A DNA stretch of 7,643 nt from Candidatus Micrarchaeota archaeon RBG_16_49_10. Its GTDB lineage: Archaea; Aenigmatarchaeota; Aenigmatarchaeia; CG10238-14. Shown here piece after piece: positions 1-5,359 of this stretch. The stretch's first letter is position 1; each line of letters begins with the position of its first letter. The position numbers and the translations under genes are program-made. The notes beneath the pieces were generated by a model. It had not been told where the DNA came from and made no database searches. It was given only the letters and a program-made list of their open reading frames with translations. Location of the stretch: positions 12,195 to 19,837 of the forward strand of contig MFRS01000015.1 of the NCBI GenBank assembly GCA_001784635.1, in the 5' to 3' direction.

Positions 1-102
1 GGTTATCAAGGGCCTCTCGTCCGTGCGGGCCGACTCCAGCTCCACGAAGTTATCGGTGTCGTCGAAGTCCTCATCTTTGCCGAATATTGATTTAAAAACC
101 AC
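1..102 (-). CDS. sepF: Probable SepF-like cell division protein, N-terminal fragment (runs off left edge)
   Basis: Thirty-four codons are visible, starting MVFKSIFGKDEDFDD and followed by an acidic stretch with FVELES; the rest lies outside the window. Archaeal SepF (DUF552 family) typically begins with a short amphipathic membrane-binding segment of the type 'FLDKLFG', then an acidic linker containing 'YVELE', then the globular domain that tethers FtsZ to the membrane. The visible part fits that layout, but the diagnostic domain is missing. The GTG at 102-100 is chosen because an in-frame TGA lies directly upstream (105-103) and a GAGGTGA ribosome site sits at 113-107. A TATA-like box at 133-144 suggests the gene has its own promoter downstream of the UPF0147 gene. 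The family call is an inference from about 34 residues; the reading frame itself is well supported. Confidence 0.5.
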   Translation of the reverse strand, partial: MVFKSIFGKDEDFDDTDNFVELESARTDERPLIT

Positions 103-132
103 TCACTCACCTCTTATCTGAGTTATACTTAG

Positions 133-144
133 TAATATTTAAAT
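133..144 (-). promoter_or_regulatory. TATA box for the SepF-like gene
   Basis: On the minus strand this reads ATTTAAATATTA, just past the stop codon of the UPF0147 gene. Its centre is about 36 bp from the GTG start at 102, so transcription would begin near 112, close to the GAGGTGA ribosome site. A BRE was not clearly identified. Confidence 0.5.
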
Positions 145-147
145 AGC

Positions 148-402
148 TTAGGACCCGCCCTTTATCATCTCGAGCATGCTCACGATGTTCCAGATTTGCG
201 TCCTAGTGTGCATGGGGATGTTGGGGTCGTTGGTTATCTCGTCAAGTATCGATATGGCCGAACTCGTCTTCACATCCAGCTCCTTCTCCTTGTCCTCCAG
301 GTGCACTTTGGCCTCCAGGACGGCCTGCTTTATGTTCCTCGGCACTATCCTGTCCTGCAGGATGTCGCTCAAAATACCTATTATCGCGTCAAGATTATCC
401 AT
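148..402 (-). CDS. UPF0147 family protein
   Basis: This 84-residue, mostly helical protein contains the family's recognisable blocks: an N-terminal helix followed by RIVPRNIKQAV, then an SILDEITNDPNIPMHTRTQIW-like region and a final helix ending near SMLEMIKGG. The family is a small archaeal one (UPF0147) of unknown biochemical function, usually about 80-95 residues, so this copy is full length. The ATG at 402 follows the prefoldin beta stop by 9 nt. Its ribosome site GAGGTG (412-407) overlaps the end of the upstream gene, so it is almost certainly cotranscribed and perhaps translationally coupled with prefoldin beta. The identification is by family sequence pattern; no function is claimed. 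Confidence 0.88.
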   Translation of the reverse strand: MDNLDAIIGILSDILQDRIVPRNIKQAVLEAKVHLEDKEKELDVKTSSAISILDEITNDPNIPMHTRTQIWNIVSMLEMIKGGS

Positions 403-411
403 GAAGACACC

Positions 412-750
412 TCACTTGCCGACGAGCTTCCTTATCTCGTCCTCCATCTCCTTCAGCTTCTTGGAGACCCTCTCCTCGGCCGCATTGAGCGTCTTCACCC
501 TCAGTTCGTAGCTCTCCTTCCTCTCCTTCATCTCGGTCCTTATCTCGTCGACCGTCTTCTTGATCATTATCGGCCCCACTATCTTGAACGCAGTCTTCTC
601 CTTGGACGCCTCCAGCTCCTCCAGCGCCTTCTCCATCTCCAGCGTCTGCATCCTCAGGTTCTCCTTCTGGAGAAGGATTGACTGCAGCTGCTCCTGGTAG
701 GCCTGGAATTGCATCAGGATTTGCTGCTCCGGCAGCTTGTTCTCAGCCAT
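412..750 (-). CDS. pfdB: Prefoldin beta subunit
   Basis: This is a 112-residue protein with the standard archaeal prefoldin beta organisation. An N-terminal coiled coil (about residues 8-50, starting near QQILMQFQAYQEQLQSIL) is followed by the central beta-hairpin region with KIVGPIMIKK (about 56-65) and a C-terminal coiled coil (about 68-112, ELRVKTLNAAEERVSKKL). Prefoldin is a cytosolic alpha2-beta4 holdase chaperone that captures unfolded proteins between its coiled-coil tentacles and passes them to the thermosome. The length is normal for the family. The start ATG is at 750, with a G-rich stretch (GGGGGATGG) directly before it and a TATA box about 35 bp upstream. It heads a probable operon with the UPF0147 gene. 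The alpha subunit is not in the window. Confidence 0.95.
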   Translation of the reverse strand: MAENKLPEQQILMQFQAYQEQLQSILLQKENLRMQTLEMEKALEELEASKEKTAFKIVGPIMIKKTVDEIRTEMKERKESYELRVKTLNAAEERVSKKLKEMEDEIRKLVGK

Positions 751-780
751 ACCATCCCCCCAAATAGATGAGTTATTATG

Positions 781-790
781 ATTTAAATAT
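781..790 (-). promoter_or_regulatory. TATA box for prefoldin beta operon
   Basis: The minus strand reads ATATTTAAAT centred about 35 bp before the prefoldin beta ATG. This predicts a transcript start near 759 and a leader of only about 10 nt that includes the G-rich ribosome-site-like sequence. Confidence 0.55.
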
Positions 791-1055
791 GTTGCATTTA
801 CGTCTATTTATTTTGTACCTCTTGATTCAAGTCGCCTCAGCATACATTATAGTTGGTATGTAAGTTTCCCCCTCAAATTTCTATTTGATATTTAACCCCA
901 TCGGAGGTGTATTTAACAGAGAAGTTACAGATGTGGTGGGATACTACACCCTTCCGTCCCACACTAAAACTGGTTATTGCTTAATCCCACATATTAATGG
1001 GCGAGTCAATAAGAAATCAACCCCCTATCAATCTTCGTAGATCCCTCTAGTTTTT
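791..1055. other. AT-rich intergenic stretch without a supportable gene
   Basis: Together with the adjacent promoter, about 300 bp separate the 88-codon gene from prefoldin beta, which is long for this compact window. I find only very short open frames on either strand (for example ATG at 931 plus 17 codons) and no tRNA or CRISPR pattern. It contains a small inverted repeat: GTGGGA at 936-941 can pair with TCCCAC at 957-962, or alternatively GTGGGAT (936-942) with ATCCCAC (984-990). No function can be assigned. Confidence 0.6.
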
Positions 1056-1322
1056 TCAAGGTGCCGGTATTTTAACACCAAGATATTCAACTTTATTGCC
1101 ACGTCTCAGATCATCAAGAGCATAGGCTGCCTCATGTTTAAATCGCGCCCAGATTAACCAGCCTGGTTCATATTCTTTAATCCATTCACTGTATAGGGCT
1201 ATGTTATGCTCCAAACCCTTTATTATAGCTACTCTTACGTCACCCAGTGGATAATTTTTAAGTGCTTCTTGAAGATTATCCCACACCAAACCTCCTTCAC
1301 TCAAGTGTTTCAACATATCCAT
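1056..1322 (-). CDS. Hypothetical 88-residue protein
   Basis: I do not recognise this protein. It is predicted to be mainly helical and soluble: no signal peptide, no clear membrane segment, several aromatic residues (WIKEYEPGWLIWARF at about residues 47-61) and a C-terminal LGVKIPAP. Support for a real gene comes from an ATG at 1322 with an AGGTGG ribosome site about 7 nt upstream, a second ATG two codons in, and an AT-rich TATA-like stretch near 1351-1361. The base composition is lower in GC than the flanking genes (24 of 60 GC in 1081-1140, against 36 of 60 in 2221-2280 inside S19e). Its arginines use CGA, CGT and AGA rather than the AGG that dominates the neighbours. It stands alone between RpoP and prefoldin beta, two genes that are often close neighbours in archaea, so it is probably an insertion or lineage-specific gene. 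Confidence 0.65.
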   Translation of the reverse strand: MDMLKHLSEGGLVWDNLQEALKNYPLGDVRVAIIKGLEHNIALYSEWIKEYEPGWLIWARFKHEAAYALDDLRRGNKVEYLGVKIPAP

Positions 1323-1350
1323 ATTATCCCCACCTAAAACAATGGGAGCT

Positions 1351-1376
1351 AAAAGTATTAAGCCTATTCATTAGGC
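1351..1376 (-). promoter_or_regulatory. Possible promoter and operator for the 88-residue gene
   Basis: The minus strand shows CTTAATACTTTT (1351-1362), a weak TATA-like element centred about 34 bp before the ATG at 1322. Immediately upstream is a perfect 5-bp inverted repeat with a 5-nt spacer, GCCTA (1362-1366) and TAGGC (1372-1376), at the place where a BRE or regulator site would lie. Both are weak signals taken alone. Confidence 0.3.
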
Positions 1377-1447
1377 CAAAAACTATACTAGCTCATGACA
1401 TATGTATTACATTCACAGTCGAGGGGTATAAGCAATAGGGTTTTTTG

Positions 1448-1467
1448 GGGTTATCTCGCAATAACCC
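1448..1467 (-). repeat. Perfect inverted repeat overlapping the RpoP stop codon
   Basis: GGGTTAT (1448-1454) and ATAACCC (1461-1467) form a perfect 7-bp stem with a 6-nt loop. In the RpoP mRNA the hairpin covers the last codons and the TAA stop. It is followed by C4-A6-C3 rather than a T tract, so it is not a classical terminator; it could be an mRNA 3'-end or stability element, or chance. Confidence 0.45.
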
Positions 1468-1582
1468 TTCTTATGATGTTGGGCTTCTGCTTCGAGAATA
1501 TCCTGTAACCGCAGAATGGGCACCTTATCCTGCCCTCCAGCTTATCGACCTTCTTCCCGCACTTCAAGCACATGAATGTCAT
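1451..1582 (-). CDS. rpoP: DNA-directed RNA polymerase subunit P (Rpb12-like)
   Basis: This is a 43-residue zinc-ribbon protein with CLKC (Cys 5 and 8) and CPFCGYRI (Cys 21 and 24), followed by a basic tail. That is the archaeal RpoP/eukaryotic Rpb12 pattern, a small core-enzyme subunit bound to the assembly platform. I start it at ATG 1582, one nucleotide after the L37Ae stop (TGA 1586-1584), with GGTG ribosome-site-like sequence in the last L37Ae codons. The open frame continues upstream to 1657 inside L37Ae, but those extra residues do not look like the family, and the chosen length matches the usual 40-50 residues. An alternative ATG lies three codons later (1573), just before the first Cys. 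It is the last gene of the L37Ae-containing operon. The stop codon lies inside an inverted repeat. Confidence 0.9.
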   Translation of the reverse strand: MTFMCLKCGKKVDKLEGRIRCPFCGYRIFSKQKPNIIRRVIAR

Positions 1583-1583
1583 T

Positions 1584-1802
1584 TCAAACACCCGGCCTAT
1601 AGGCCCCTCCAGCAATCTTCGCCCCGCATTTCCTGCATTCCCAGATGCCCGCGGCAACCCTCTTCAGCACCGGCCTCTTGCACACAGGGCAGACATGGGC
1701 CTTCCTCTGCTCGGCCTCGACCGCTCTAAGCTTGACCTTGGCCCTCGTCCCGTACCTGACACCGAACCTGCCCGTCGTGCCGACCTTCTTCGTCCTTCCC
1801 AT
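1584..1802 (-). CDS. rpl37ae: Large ribosomal subunit protein L37Ae (eL43)
   Basis: This is a 72-residue protein beginning MGRTKKVGTTGRFGVRYGTR, the characteristic basic N-terminus of L37Ae (eL43). It is followed by a C4 zinc ribbon with CPVCKRP (Cys 38 and 41) and WECRKCG (Cys 56 and 59), and an AGGAY-type C-terminus. It is a structural component of the archaeal 50S subunit. The length is slightly short for the family but includes all motifs. The ATG follows the PDCD5-like gene stop by 4 nt, with AGAGATGA sequence just before it, and the 3' end abuts rpoP with a 1-nt gap, so the three are surely one transcript. The L37Ae-RpoP pairing is a known archaeal gene order. Confidence 0.95.
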   Translation of the reverse strand: MGRTKKVGTTGRFGVRYGTRAKVKLRAVEAEQRKAHVCPVCKRPVLKRVAAGIWECRKCGAKIAGGAYRPGV

Positions 1803-1806
1803 ATGA

Positions 1807-2079
1807 TCATCTCTTGATTATGTTGAAGTCCTTCTTGGAGCTTATCCCCTCGAGTATCTCCTTCAATTGCGCATCGTCGATCATCGACTTCAGCTGCCCC
1901 TGCTGGTAGAGCTGGACTATGAAGAGCTCGAGCTGCTCAGCCACTTCAGGCTTCACCATCTTCAGCCTCCCAAGCCTCTCTATCGCGCTCTTTGTAAGGA
2001 CCCTGCTCTTGACGAGGGCCTTCATCCTTTCCAGCTTCCTCATCCTCTCGATGTCCCCGGATTCCATGTCTTCCATCAT
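1807..2079 (-). CDS. PDCD5-family DNA-binding protein
   Basis: This 90-residue helical protein matches the archaeal PDCD5/TFAR19 family, with the conserved triple-helix core containing LTKSAIERLGRLKMVKPE (about residues 28-45), then ELFIVQLYQQGQLKSMIDD (about 51-69) and LKEILEGIS (about 72-80), and a basic tail. Family members are small DNA-binding proteins of unclear cellular role, related to eukaryotic programmed cell death protein 5. The N-terminal helix is shorter than in many homologues, which are often 105-120 residues. The start ATG (2079) overlaps the S19e stop in an ATGA arrangement, implying translational coupling; a second in-frame ATG follows directly. S19e-PDCD5 adjacency is a conserved archaeal gene pair and supports the identification. 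Confidence 0.92.
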   Translation of the reverse strand: MMEDMESGDIERMRKLERMKALVKSRVLTKSAIERLGRLKMVKPEVAEQLELFIVQLYQQGQLKSMIDDAQLKEILEGISSKKDFNIIKR

Positions 2080-2489
2080 TTAGCACCAGCCGAAACCTTG
2101 TTAATGAACTCCATGCCCTTCTTTGACATGACCTTACCCCTTTTCCCCTGCTCGTTCTTCTGGACGAAGCCCGCTGCCTCTAGCTGCTGTAGTATCTTCC
2201 TTATATGACCACCGCCAGACCTCCTGAACCTCTCGGGCTTGTGCCCCCTATCCTTCCTTCCGCCGTAGAAAGTCCTCAGCCTCTGGACCCCAACAGGGCC
2301 GTCGAGGTAAATCCTCCTTAGCACCGAGGACGCCCTGGTATACCACCACTCGGCATCCGCAGGGGGGAACTTCCTGTGGCTCCCGGTCTTAGCATACTGG
2401 GACCACTCCGGCGGCTTTATCTCATTGATTGCCTTCAGCTCCTTGCTGCAGGCCTTGTTGAACTTCAGAGCGTCCAGTTCCCTAACCAT
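2076..2489 (-). CDS. rps19e: Small ribosomal subunit protein S19e (eS19)
   Basis: This 137-residue protein is plainly S19e (eS19). It has KPPEWSQYAKTGSHRKFPP (about residues 25-43), WWYTRASSVLRRIYLDGPVGV (about 48-68), FYGGRKDRGHKPERF (about 74-88) and SGGGHIRKILQQLEAAGFV (about 91-109). These form the winged-helix-like RNA-binding fold that sits in the head of the 30S subunit and, in eukaryotes, is needed for small-subunit maturation. The length is about normal. The ATG at 2489 has a GAGGG ribosome site (2500-2496) at 6-nt spacing and a TATA box at 2525-2532, so a promoter exists here even though the RNase P gene ends only 56 bp upstream. The stop overlaps the next gene's start by 4 nt. Confidence 0.97.
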   Translation of the reverse strand: MVRELDALKFNKACSKELKAINEIKPPEWSQYAKTGSHRKFPPADAEWWYTRASSVLRRIYLDGPVGVQRLRTFYGGRKDRGHKPERFRRSGGGHIRKILQQLEAAGFVQKNEQGKRGKVMSKKGMEFINKVSAGAK

Positions 2490-2524
2490 GAAAAACCCTC
2501 AGCTATATTTTCTATGACGATATC

Positions 2525-2532
2525 TATATAAA
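2525..2532 (-). promoter_or_regulatory. TATA box for the S19e operon
   Basis: The minus strand reads TTTATATA within the 56-bp gap between the RNase P component 4 gene and S19e, centred about 40 bp before the S19e ATG. The predicted transcript start near 2502 lies just ahead of the GAGGG ribosome site, giving a short leadered mRNA for S19e, the PDCD5-like gene, L37Ae and RpoP. Confidence 0.6.
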
Positions 2533-2545
2533 TTATTGGGCAAAC

Positions 2546-2851
2546 TTAAGTAACTTTGCTGCCGCAGACCGAGCACCTCTTCGACACCTTCCCCTCCACT
2601 ATGCGGACCGTCATCGTCTTCCCTAGGACCATAAAAGTGTTACAGCTTTTGCAGAACTTCTCCTTCTGCGCCTTCCCTAGGCGGAGGTTGTACCTGAGCC
2701 CTATCGTCCTGGCCAGTCTGACGTACCTCCTGCTCTTCTCTGGCCTGGCGTCCAGCTCCCTTCCTGAAAGCCCAAGCAGCTTCTCCACCCTTTCCGCCGC
2801 GATTTTGAGCTGCCAGGGAGGCTTGGTGGCCCTAGTCCTCTTCATAAGCAC
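2546..2851 (-). CDS. rnp4: Ribonuclease P protein component 4 (Rpp21/Rpr2 family)
   Basis: This is a basic protein of about 100 residues with the Rpp21/Rpr2 pattern: two N-terminal helices, then a zinc ribbon formed by CKSC (Cys 67 and 70), the strand FMVLGKTMTVRI, and CSVCGS (Cys 93 and 96). In archaea this subunit partners Rpp29 on the specificity domain of RNase P RNA to help process tRNA 5' leaders. The gene's position just upstream of S19e is a known archaeal arrangement. The start is uncertain: GTG at 2851 or ATG at 2845, two codons later. The TATA box at 2876-2883 predicts transcription near 2853, so a GTG start would be leaderless, while ATG would have AGGTG three bases upstream, a spacing too short for a good ribosome site. 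Confidence 0.93.
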   Translation of the reverse strand: MLMKRTRATKPPWQLKIAAERVEKLLGLSGRELDARPEKSRRYVRLARTIGLRYNLRLGKAQKEKFCKSCNTFMVLGKTMTVRIVEGKVSKRCSVCGSKVT

Positions 2852-2875
2852 CTAATATTTAATACCCGCCGCGAA

Positions 2876-2883
2876 CTTATAAG
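2876..2883 (-). promoter_or_regulatory. TATA box for RNase P component 4
   Basis: CTTATAAG is a self-complementary 8-mer centred about 26-28 bp before the predicted transcript start near 2853, so the mRNA would be leaderless or nearly so. It shares a 130-bp divergent intergenic region with the plus-strand promoter at 2918-2925; the two boxes are about 42 bp apart. Confidence 0.5.
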
Positions 2884-2917
2884 AGTGTTAATATAGTGTC
2901 ACCACTTCTAAGTAAAG

Positions 2918-2925
2918 TATAAATA
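2918..2925 (+). promoter_or_regulatory. TATA box for the surface-protein cassette
   Basis: TATAAATA is the strongest TATA match in the window. It lies inside a perfect 6-bp palindrome, AAGTAT (2915-2920) and ATACTT (2923-2928), and predicts transcription near 2948, about 34 nt before the ATG at 2982. Confidence 0.65.
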
Positions 2926-2940
2926 CTTTTCGGCTCATTA

Positions 2941-2957
2941 TTACTACAAAATAGTAA
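2941..2957 (+). promoter_or_regulatory. Inverted repeat at the predicted transcript start
   Basis: TTACTA (2941-2946) and TAGTAA (2952-2957) form a perfect 6-bp inverted repeat around CAAAA. It coincides with the transcript start predicted from the TATA box, so it could be an operator that blocks initiation. A hairpin role in the mRNA is less likely because only part of it would be transcribed. Confidence 0.35.
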
Positions 2958-2968
2958 AAAAATTACCT

Positions 2969-2974
2969 GGAGGT
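2969..2974 (+). promoter_or_regulatory. Strong ribosome binding site of the 778-aa gene
   Basis: GGAGGT lies 7 nt before the ATG at 2982. It is the best Shine-Dalgarno match in the window and fixes this start; with the strong TATA box it suggests a highly expressed gene. Confidence 0.8.
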
Positions 2975-2981
2975 TTAAAAA

Positions 2982-5318
2982 ATGTTCAAGAAAACCCAAA
3001 ACCACGTTTTAGTGGGGATTGTACTAGCTTTTGTCGTATTTTCGCTTATCGCCAGCGAGGTTGAGGCTGGTGGATGCATAAGGCTTCCCAAAAGGAGAGC
3101 CTACACCCCGGACAGGCCTGAATGCAGGTCTGGCAGCCGCTTGGGGGGTTGCGAGTCAAGGTTGAGGACGACTAGGTGCTCTTTCCAGGTCAGCTCGTCT
3201 GAGATTTCTCCAAGCCAAGTCTGCGAGGGTGGCAATGTGAATGTGGATATCACTTTGAACATGATGATTTTGAGGTTCATCGACCCATCTGCTTCAGTCA
3301 AGATGACGGTTTTAGACAGCGAGGGCTTTGTAGTCGTCGAGGGGATCGAGAGGGTCTACTTCGACGGGATTATGGCTGTAAGGACTGTCAGCTTCGACAT
3401 AGACACGGAAGGGTTGGAGAGCGGGCAGTACAGGGTTTATCTTGATGTCGTAGGCGAAGGTATCTGTGACGGGACTAAGATAAACAATTATTACGTCGGC
3501 AGCTTCAGGGTGAAGGATTGCGACGCTGTCACAACCACAACGCCTACAGGGACAACCACTCCCCAGCCAAGGCAGTGCGTCCTTCAAATCTACGTTTGGG
3601 ACCAGGACCACTCAGAGCTGGACGGGGAGATATACATAAACGGCCTCTTCGAGGAATACGGCAGCTACCTGCAGGTTGAGAAGAACCCCGGGACTTACAA
3701 GGTCTCGGCTAAGGCTGAGGGATACAGCCCGGACACGAAGTCCGTCTACTGCGGTGCTGGCGACATAAAGAAGGTAGACCTCTTCCTGAGGGAAGTGCCT
3801 GGTGTCTCTAAGGACCCTAAGCTCGTCGTGTCGAACATCGAGATGATAGGTGACAAGACATGTGGCGAGGAGGTGACCTTGAGATTCTGGGTTAAGAACT
3901 CAGGGACTGCGATCTCCAAGGACGCGAGCGTCATGTTCGACGTTGAGGATGATGCCAGTTACACGACTGACAGCGTGGACATAGAGGTCGGCAAGACGAT
4001 GCCGATAGATTTCGTTTATGACCTCCCAGATGACGAGGGAGGCTCGATAATAGTTAAGGCCACACCGAAGGATAGCGAGGGATACTACTACGAGGGAAGG
4101 AGAAGCAAGACTTTCCCCATAGATTGCGACGACTACTGCGACGACTGCAGGCCAACGACAATATCATGCTACCCATACTGCGGTAGCGGGTATGACATCG
4201 AGGTTGGACTGATTAGCCTTAGCAACGAGTACCCTGACCAGTGCGAGGTTGTCCTTGCGACTGTGCCGGTGACGCTGGAGGCTTCCAGAGACTTGCCTGA
4301 CAACGTCTTCGTCAGGGCTTTCATCGACGGCGGGGAGATGTACAGCACCGAGATGCACTTCGAGAGGTTGACGACCAAGACCCTGCAGTTCACGATAGAC
4401 ACCTGCAAGTACGGGAAGGGTGCGCACTCTATTGAGGTGGAGGCGAAGGTTGATGGCGTCTCGGATACGGCTAGGAAGATAATGAGGATACAGCCCGAGG
4501 ATGCGATATACGCGACAGGGCCTGACTACTGTATACTTGTCGACAGGATTTGGTTGGATGACGAGCTGGTGGCAGGAGGGATGGCCAAGGTGCATGCCAA
4601 GGTGGAGAACTGCGGCTTGAGGGCCTTGGGTGACGTGAGGGCCAGGCTGGAAGGCTTCGACGCTGTCTTCAACGACGGCGTGTTCGGCATAAGGCCTAAC
4701 GAGGACAGGGACGTCGTATTCAACGTCTATGTTCCCGAGGATGCTGCCGGGATGGAGTCATTCACGGTGACCGCATGGAACAGCTATGCGTCGGACAGCT
4801 ACACCAAGAGCTACCTGGTCTTCGACGGAGCGCCATTGATTGAGATAGAAAGCGAATACGTGGTTACAGAATGCAAGGTGGAACAGATAGCCTTTGACGT
4901 GGTGAACATAGGGCAGGCTGCGGACACGTTCACGATAGATGTGAGCGGCGACCCTGCAAGCTGGATACAAGGGGTGCCAAGCTCGATCGCTTTGAACCCT
5001 GACCAGAGGCAGACGGTGAACGCATACGTTTCCGTGCCTTGCGGGACTGAGCCAGGCTACTACCAGTTCACGGTGAAGGCCAGCGGCTCGCCTGACTATT
5101 CGGTGACGTCGGTCCTGAGGGTAAGGCAATCCTTCAATATGCCGGCTTTGACTTTGGGCGACAACTGGTGGCTTGTGGCGCTGCTTTTGCTCTTGCTCTT
5201 GCTGCTTCTGCTACTGCTCCTGGCTTTGGGTGGGAGAAAGAAGAAGAGCGGCAACGGCAAAGAAAAGGACTCCAGCAAGAGGAAGAAGTTCCCGATGTTC
5301 GACGATTGTTGCGCTTAA
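2982..5318 (+). CDS. Large membrane-anchored exoprotein with CARDB-like and PEGA-like domains
   Basis: This is a 778-residue secreted protein held in the membrane by its C-terminus. Visible parts are: a signal peptide (about 1-29, likely cut after EVEA); a Cys/Arg-rich segment (32-66); a beta domain bracketed by cysteines (about 67-180); a short TTTTPTGTTTP stalk (184-195); a PEGA or carboxypeptidase-regulatory-like domain (about 198-271, with PGTYKVSAKAEGYSP); a CARDB-like domain (about 277-380); a Cys/Asp linker with DCDDYCDDC (381-389); three further Ig/CARDB-type domains (about 404-506, 515-616 and 617-716); a membrane helix with 14 consecutive Leu (734-747); and a basic cytosolic tail ending DDCCA. 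Such proteins act as adhesins, S-layer-associated scaffolds or binding proteins; no catalytic motif is seen, so the specific role is unknown. Codon use (mostly AGG for Arg) matches the housekeeping genes. It heads the cassette under its own promoter and ends at a T tract. Confidence 0.93.
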   Translation: MFKKTQNHVLVGIVLAFVVFSLIASEVEAGGCIRLPKRRAYTPDRPECRSGSRLGGCESRLRTTRCSFQVSSSEISPSQVCEGGNVNVDITLNMMILRFIDPSASVKMTVLDSEGFVVVEGIERVYFDGIMAVRTVSFDIDTEGLESGQYRVYLDVVGEGICDGTKINNYYVGSFRVKDCDAVTTTTPTGTTTPQPRQCVLQIYVWDQDHSELDGEIYINGLFEEYGSYLQVEKNPGTYKVSAKAEGYSPDTKSVYCGAGDIKKVDLFLREVPGVSKDPKLVVSNIEMIGDKTCGEEVTLRFWVKNSGTAISKDASVMFDVEDDASYTTDSVDIEVGKTMPIDFVYDLPDDEGGSIIVKATPKDSEGYYYEGRRSKTFPIDCDDYCDDCRPTTISCYPYCGSGYDIEVGLISLSNEYPDQCEVVLATVPVTLEASRDLPDNVFVRAFIDGGEMYSTEMHFERLTTKTLQFTIDTCKYGKGAHSIEVEAKVDGVSDTARKIMRIQPEDAIYATGPDYCILVDRIWLDDELVAGGMAKVHAKVENCGLRALGDVRARLEGFDAVFNDGVFGIRPNEDRDVVFNVYVPEDAAGMESFTVTAWNSYASDSYTKSYLVFDGAPLIEIESEYVVTECKVEQIAFDVVNIGQAADTFTIDVSGDPASWIQGVPSSIALNPDQRQTVNAYVSVPCGTEPGYYQFTVKASGSPDYSVTSVLRVRQSFNMPALTLGDNWWLVALLLLLLLLLLLLLLALGGRKKKSGNGKEKDSSKRKKFPMFDDCCA

Positions 5319-5319
5319 A

Positions 5320-5330
5320 TTTTTTTCTTT
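5320..5330 (+). terminator. T-tract terminator after the 778-aa gene
   Basis: Seven T residues, a C and three more T follow the stop codon by 1 nt. Archaeal RNA polymerase terminates on T-rich coding-strand tracts without needing a hairpin, so this likely ends the large exoprotein mRNA before the next promoter. Confidence 0.6.
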
Positions 5331-5332
5331 CA

Positions 5333-5340
5333 TTATATTT
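5333..5340 (+). promoter_or_regulatory. TATA box for the 143-residue gene
   Basis: TTATATTT is centred about 24 bp before the ATG at 5360, which would put the transcript start at or next to the start codon (leaderless mRNA). No convincing ribosome site precedes the ATG, which agrees with that. Confidence 0.45.
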
Positions 5341-5359
5341 TTATTGATGGTTGGTTGAT

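Noticed and set aside
196..681. Plus-strand 161-codon open frame opposite prefoldin beta and UPF0147
   Set aside because: It is Leu/His/Arg-rich antisense to two clearly identified genes, with no promoter or ribosome site; it is a shadow of biased codon use.
931..984. Seventeen-codon open frame in the intergenic gap
   Set aside because: It is too short, has no close ribosome site or TATA box, and its sequence resembles nothing known to me.
751..1055. Mobile-element remnant or CRISPR array in the long gaps
   Set aside because: There are no terminal inverted repeats, target duplications, transposase fragments or regularly spaced direct repeats.
1583..1657. Upstream extension of the RpoP reading frame to an ATG at 1657
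   Set aside because: It would add 25 residues lying entirely within L37Ae and unlike RpoP homologues; the ATG at 1582, one nucleotide after the L37Ae stop, gives the normal family length.
1445..2208. Plus-strand open frames opposite L37Ae, the PDCD5-like gene and S19e
   Set aside because: All three are antisense to confidently identified genes, and their compositions (Pro/Arg/Ser-rich) are typical of shadow frames.
4164..5129. Several long minus-strand open frames opposite the 778-aa gene
   Set aside because: They mirror the high-GC third positions of the sense gene, have no start signals and show no recognisable domains.
2982..5318. Possible enzyme (protease or glycosidase) function in the 778-aa protein
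   Set aside because: I see only beta-sandwich-type binding domains and linkers; no catalytic triad, HExxH or other active-site motif is apparent.
5351..5359. TTG at 5351 as the start of the 143-residue protein
   Set aside because: The ATG at 5360 is only three codons downstream, is the commoner start codon, and sits at leaderless distance from the TATA box.
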